Assembly: GCA_001953115.1 (NCBI GenBank)
Contig: LSSL01003769.1
Span: 1 to 10,276 of the forward strand
Source: Smittium mucronatum
Lineage: Eukaryota; Kickxellomycota; Harpellomycetes; Harpellales; Legeriomycetaceae
Length of the DNA: 10,276 nucleotides
Direction: 5' to 3'
Shown: positions 8,422 through 10,276 of the stretch, one piece after another
Numbering within the stretch: the first letter of the stretch is position 1
Layout of the letters: each line of letters begins with the position of its first letter
Position numbers and translations under genes: made by a program
Notes under the pieces: generated by a model
Seen by the model: only the letters and a program-made list of their open reading frames with translations
Database searches by the model: none
Told to the model about the DNA's origin: nothing

Positions 8422-8444
8422 TATCTTATCTTATCTTATCTTAT
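8422..8444. repeat. Pentanucleotide TATCT repeat (4.6 copies), four GATA-type sites on the - strand
   Basis: Twenty-three bases are strictly periodic with unit TATCT. On the opposite strand this reads three AGATAA and one AGATAG, each matching the HGATAR consensus of fungal GATA factors. It lies 77 bases after the Myb stop. As a transcription-factor cluster it has no obvious promoter to serve, so a 3' UTR microsatellite is the simpler explanation. Confidence 0.85.
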
Positions 8445-8600
8445 ATTTTCTTTGTAAACTTCCATCTTTCTTTATTATTATTTTTTCTTTGCGTTATCGC
8501 TATTTCCCTATTGTCATACCATTTCTAATAATTTATGGCTAGTTCTTTTGAGTTTTATTTACCTTTGATAGACTTTTTTACAATATAAAAAGAACAATTC

Positions 8601-8623
8601 GGGATCCAATGCTTGGATATCCC
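8601..8623 (+). other. Imperfect hairpin in the putative 3' UTR
   Basis: GGGATCCAA and TTGGATATCCC form a stem of six pairs around a TGC loop, then a two-base bulge (AT), then three G-C pairs. It stands out as GC-richer than its flanks. It may be a structured 3' UTR element; function is unknown. Confidence 0.45.
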
Positions 8624-8651
8624 AATCTCATAACGCTCTCTTCTCTCTTTA

Positions 8652-8657
8652 AATAAA
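8652..8657 (+). promoter_or_regulatory. Candidate polyadenylation signal AATAAA
   Basis: A canonical hexamer lies about 310 bases after the Myb stop and is followed by T-rich sequence. In this AT-rich region the hexamer also occurs by chance, so the call is tentative. Confidence 0.25.
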
Positions 8658-9660
8658 GTCTTTTTGCATTTACCTATTAATTTTTTTTATTTCTCCCATC
8701 AAAACCCTCACTAGAATTCAAGTCACTCCCTCTGAATTACAACTTACATTCTTTTTCTAAACGAGACTTGTATATATCGCAATATTTTAGATGAAATGCA
8801 TTGTTTTCAGCTTCAGGTATTTACACTAAAATAAAACTATTACATTACTCTTAGCGAGAAATCGAATTCGAAAAACAAAAAAACTAATGATTTTTACCAG
8901 TAAAATTTAATTTGATACGCTGCAATTTGGAATCAAAAAAATACTAAACTGTAAGTTGAAAATCTGAACATTTTTTATTCAAATTAATAGTTGGGCATTA
9001 AAAACCTATCAATTATAGTTAAAATCCGCAGATTTAGATTTTTCTCGATAAAATAGCCTTTAATTCTTTTGGAATTCTTAAATTATAGAGTGCTACCATG
9101 TTATTGGATAAAACTAAACCGAATATCTAAATTCAAAAATAAAAGCGAAAAAAAATTAACTGCAATTTTTTTTCATGTATAGTCTAAAAAGATCAAGTTA
9201 AAGATATGCTATGACTATTTGCGTATTATTATTTTGATTACTTTTTCTTTTTATCATTATGTCACAATTAAAATGATGTTGACAAATGCAACTTGTGTAT
9301 TTTTTTTAAAATTTTGCGTTAAAAAAGTTAAATCGTATACTTTATATTTTTTGATCAAAGTGTATACGAAATGGCCAGTATGCCAATTGGTAGCAAATCA
9401 ATAGCTATGGCACTGGGATTTCAGCTTGATAACAATTAGGCAGTCAAAATATAGATTTATAATAATTGAAAAAATTCGTTTTCTGATTCTTCCATAAAAT
9501 AAAGGGGGGTTATTTTTCTGAAATGTATTTGGTAGAACTAGTTTTTTGTTCCGCATGTCGAAAAAAAATTCAGGGTCTTATAGGAAAAAAACTTGGTTCT
9601 ATTAAAAAAATAATCTTCTGTGATGTTCTTAATTGAACCTGTGGTAAATCAAGAGTTATT

Positions 9661-9686
9661 AAAAAAAATCTATACAGATTTTTTTT
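9661..9686. repeat. Perfect 11-bp inverted repeat (A8TCT / AGAT8) with 4-base loop
   Basis: The arms at 9661-9671 and 9676-9686 are exact reverse complements around ATAC. Two more T follow the right arm. As RNA on + it would fold into a hairpin ending in a U-run. Such low-complexity arms can arise easily in this composition, but an exact 11-bp match is the best hairpin in this spacer. It is not linked to any gene I can see. Confidence 0.6.
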
Positions 9687-10276
9687 TTAAAATGAAGAAA
9701 GTTTAAATTTATTTAGGAACTAATAAAAGTATTAAACATAATCGTTCCGACAAAAAACACGATTGGTTTGAGGGAGAGTTCATTTTCGGTATATCTATAA
9801 AAAATTCACTAGAGCTTTTTAATAGAAAGATACAAGTGAAATTAACATGAAAAATAGTCTCAAATATGATGAAATTCCTTGATTTATAAAAAAGATAATA
9901 GAAAAATCAGAAAATTATAATATAAATCAATTTTTATTTTGGGGATAGGAAGTTTTATTATTCACAGTTAAATATGATGCAGAAAACTAAATATTCCGAA
10001 TATCAGATAATCCAATTGATTCAAGATCACTAAAAGATATACTGAATAAATAAAGCCCTTTAGAATTTGAAAATTTTACTCATTTATGTTATATTTCTAA
10101 AAAATCGTATCTATGAACTCAAAAAATAACATAATATTTCCGAAAGTTATTTATTTTTAATATAAGCTGTCTTTAAAATCAATAAAATGTCTACATATAT
10201 ACTATTTTCTATAGGAGGCGATAAGGACTGAAATCTTTAATATAAAACGGCTTTAAAAAATCTCTATCAGACAGAT

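Larger units (their letters stand above)
8345..10276. other. Myb gene 3' UTR and long AT-rich intergenic region
   Basis: From 8345 to about 8760 the + strand is pyrimidine-rich, a likely 3' UTR, and holds the tandem repeat, the hairpin and the AATAAA listed separately. From about 8760 to the window end it is AT-rich spacer with frequent stops in all frames. I found no convincing gene, tRNA or mobile element. A tiny frame at 9371-9439 starts at ATG and reads MASMPIGSKSIAMALG, but it is too short to support. Confidence 0.6.

Noticed and set aside
9219..9404. A 61-codon hydrophobic frame on +.
   Set aside because: It starts with TTG and is composed mainly of Phe/Ile/Lys/Leu/Val codons, as expected from translating AT-rich spacer; no membrane-protein family is recognisable.
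9371..9439. A 22-codon ATG-led peptide with coding-like composition (MASMPIGSKSIAMALG).
   Set aside because: Too short and isolated; no flanking exon with compatible splice sites could be found.
1..10276. Transposon or retroelement remnants, CRISPR arrays and phage-like modules.
   Set aside because: No terminal repeats with target duplications, reverse transcriptase, integrase or transposase motifs, or regularly spaced repeats were seen.

Overview
This is nuclear DNA of an AT-rich, intron-rich eukaryote, most likely a fungus. The evidence is a coding sequence interrupted by 14 short (64-105 nt), T-rich GT...AG introns, very AT-rich spacers with long A/T homopolymers, and no bacterial operon layout or ribosome-binding sites. 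The protein families are a TMF/Sgm1 golgin and a multi-repeat Myb/SANT protein. With Ser/Asn/Lys-rich linkers and compact introns, these fit an early-diverging fungus, perhaps Kickxellomycotina/Harpellales-like. That placement is a guess from style, not from a marker gene.

Layout, all on the + strand: (1) bases 3-137 hold the likely 3' end of an unrecognised gene. (2) About 138-2520 is AT-rich spacer with an (AT)n run, a more GC-rich island near 930-1036 and a small hairpin. (3) Bases 2533-6045 hold the main gene, a 15-exon homologue of TMF1/Sgm1. The exon model gives a 793-residue Golgi coiled-coil protein, with the conserved N-terminal tip and C-terminal Rab6/Ypt6-binding-type domain both readable. 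A three-codon upstream ORF overlaps its start codon by one base. (4) Bases 6266-6962 hold several consecutive coding-like segments in different frames, best read as a degenerate gene or one whose splicing I could not resolve. (5) Bases 7160-8344 are an intronless 394-residue Myb/SANT-repeat protein with an Arg-rich, mitochondrial-presequence-like N-terminus and one repeat split by an insertion. (6) Bases 8345-10276 are spacer or 3' UTR with a 5-bp tandem repeat carrying four GATA-type sites, two hairpins and no convincing gene.

The genes are not an obvious functional unit: a Golgi tether, a nuclear or mitochondrial DNA-binding protein and a broken or unknown gene lie next to each other, as is usual in fungi. 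I saw no mobile element, rRNA, tRNA or CRISPR array, and nothing that clearly amounts to a new biological system. The points most worth checking are the possible broken gene at 6266-6962, the uORF/start overlap, the relaxed 5' splice sites and the split Myb repeat.
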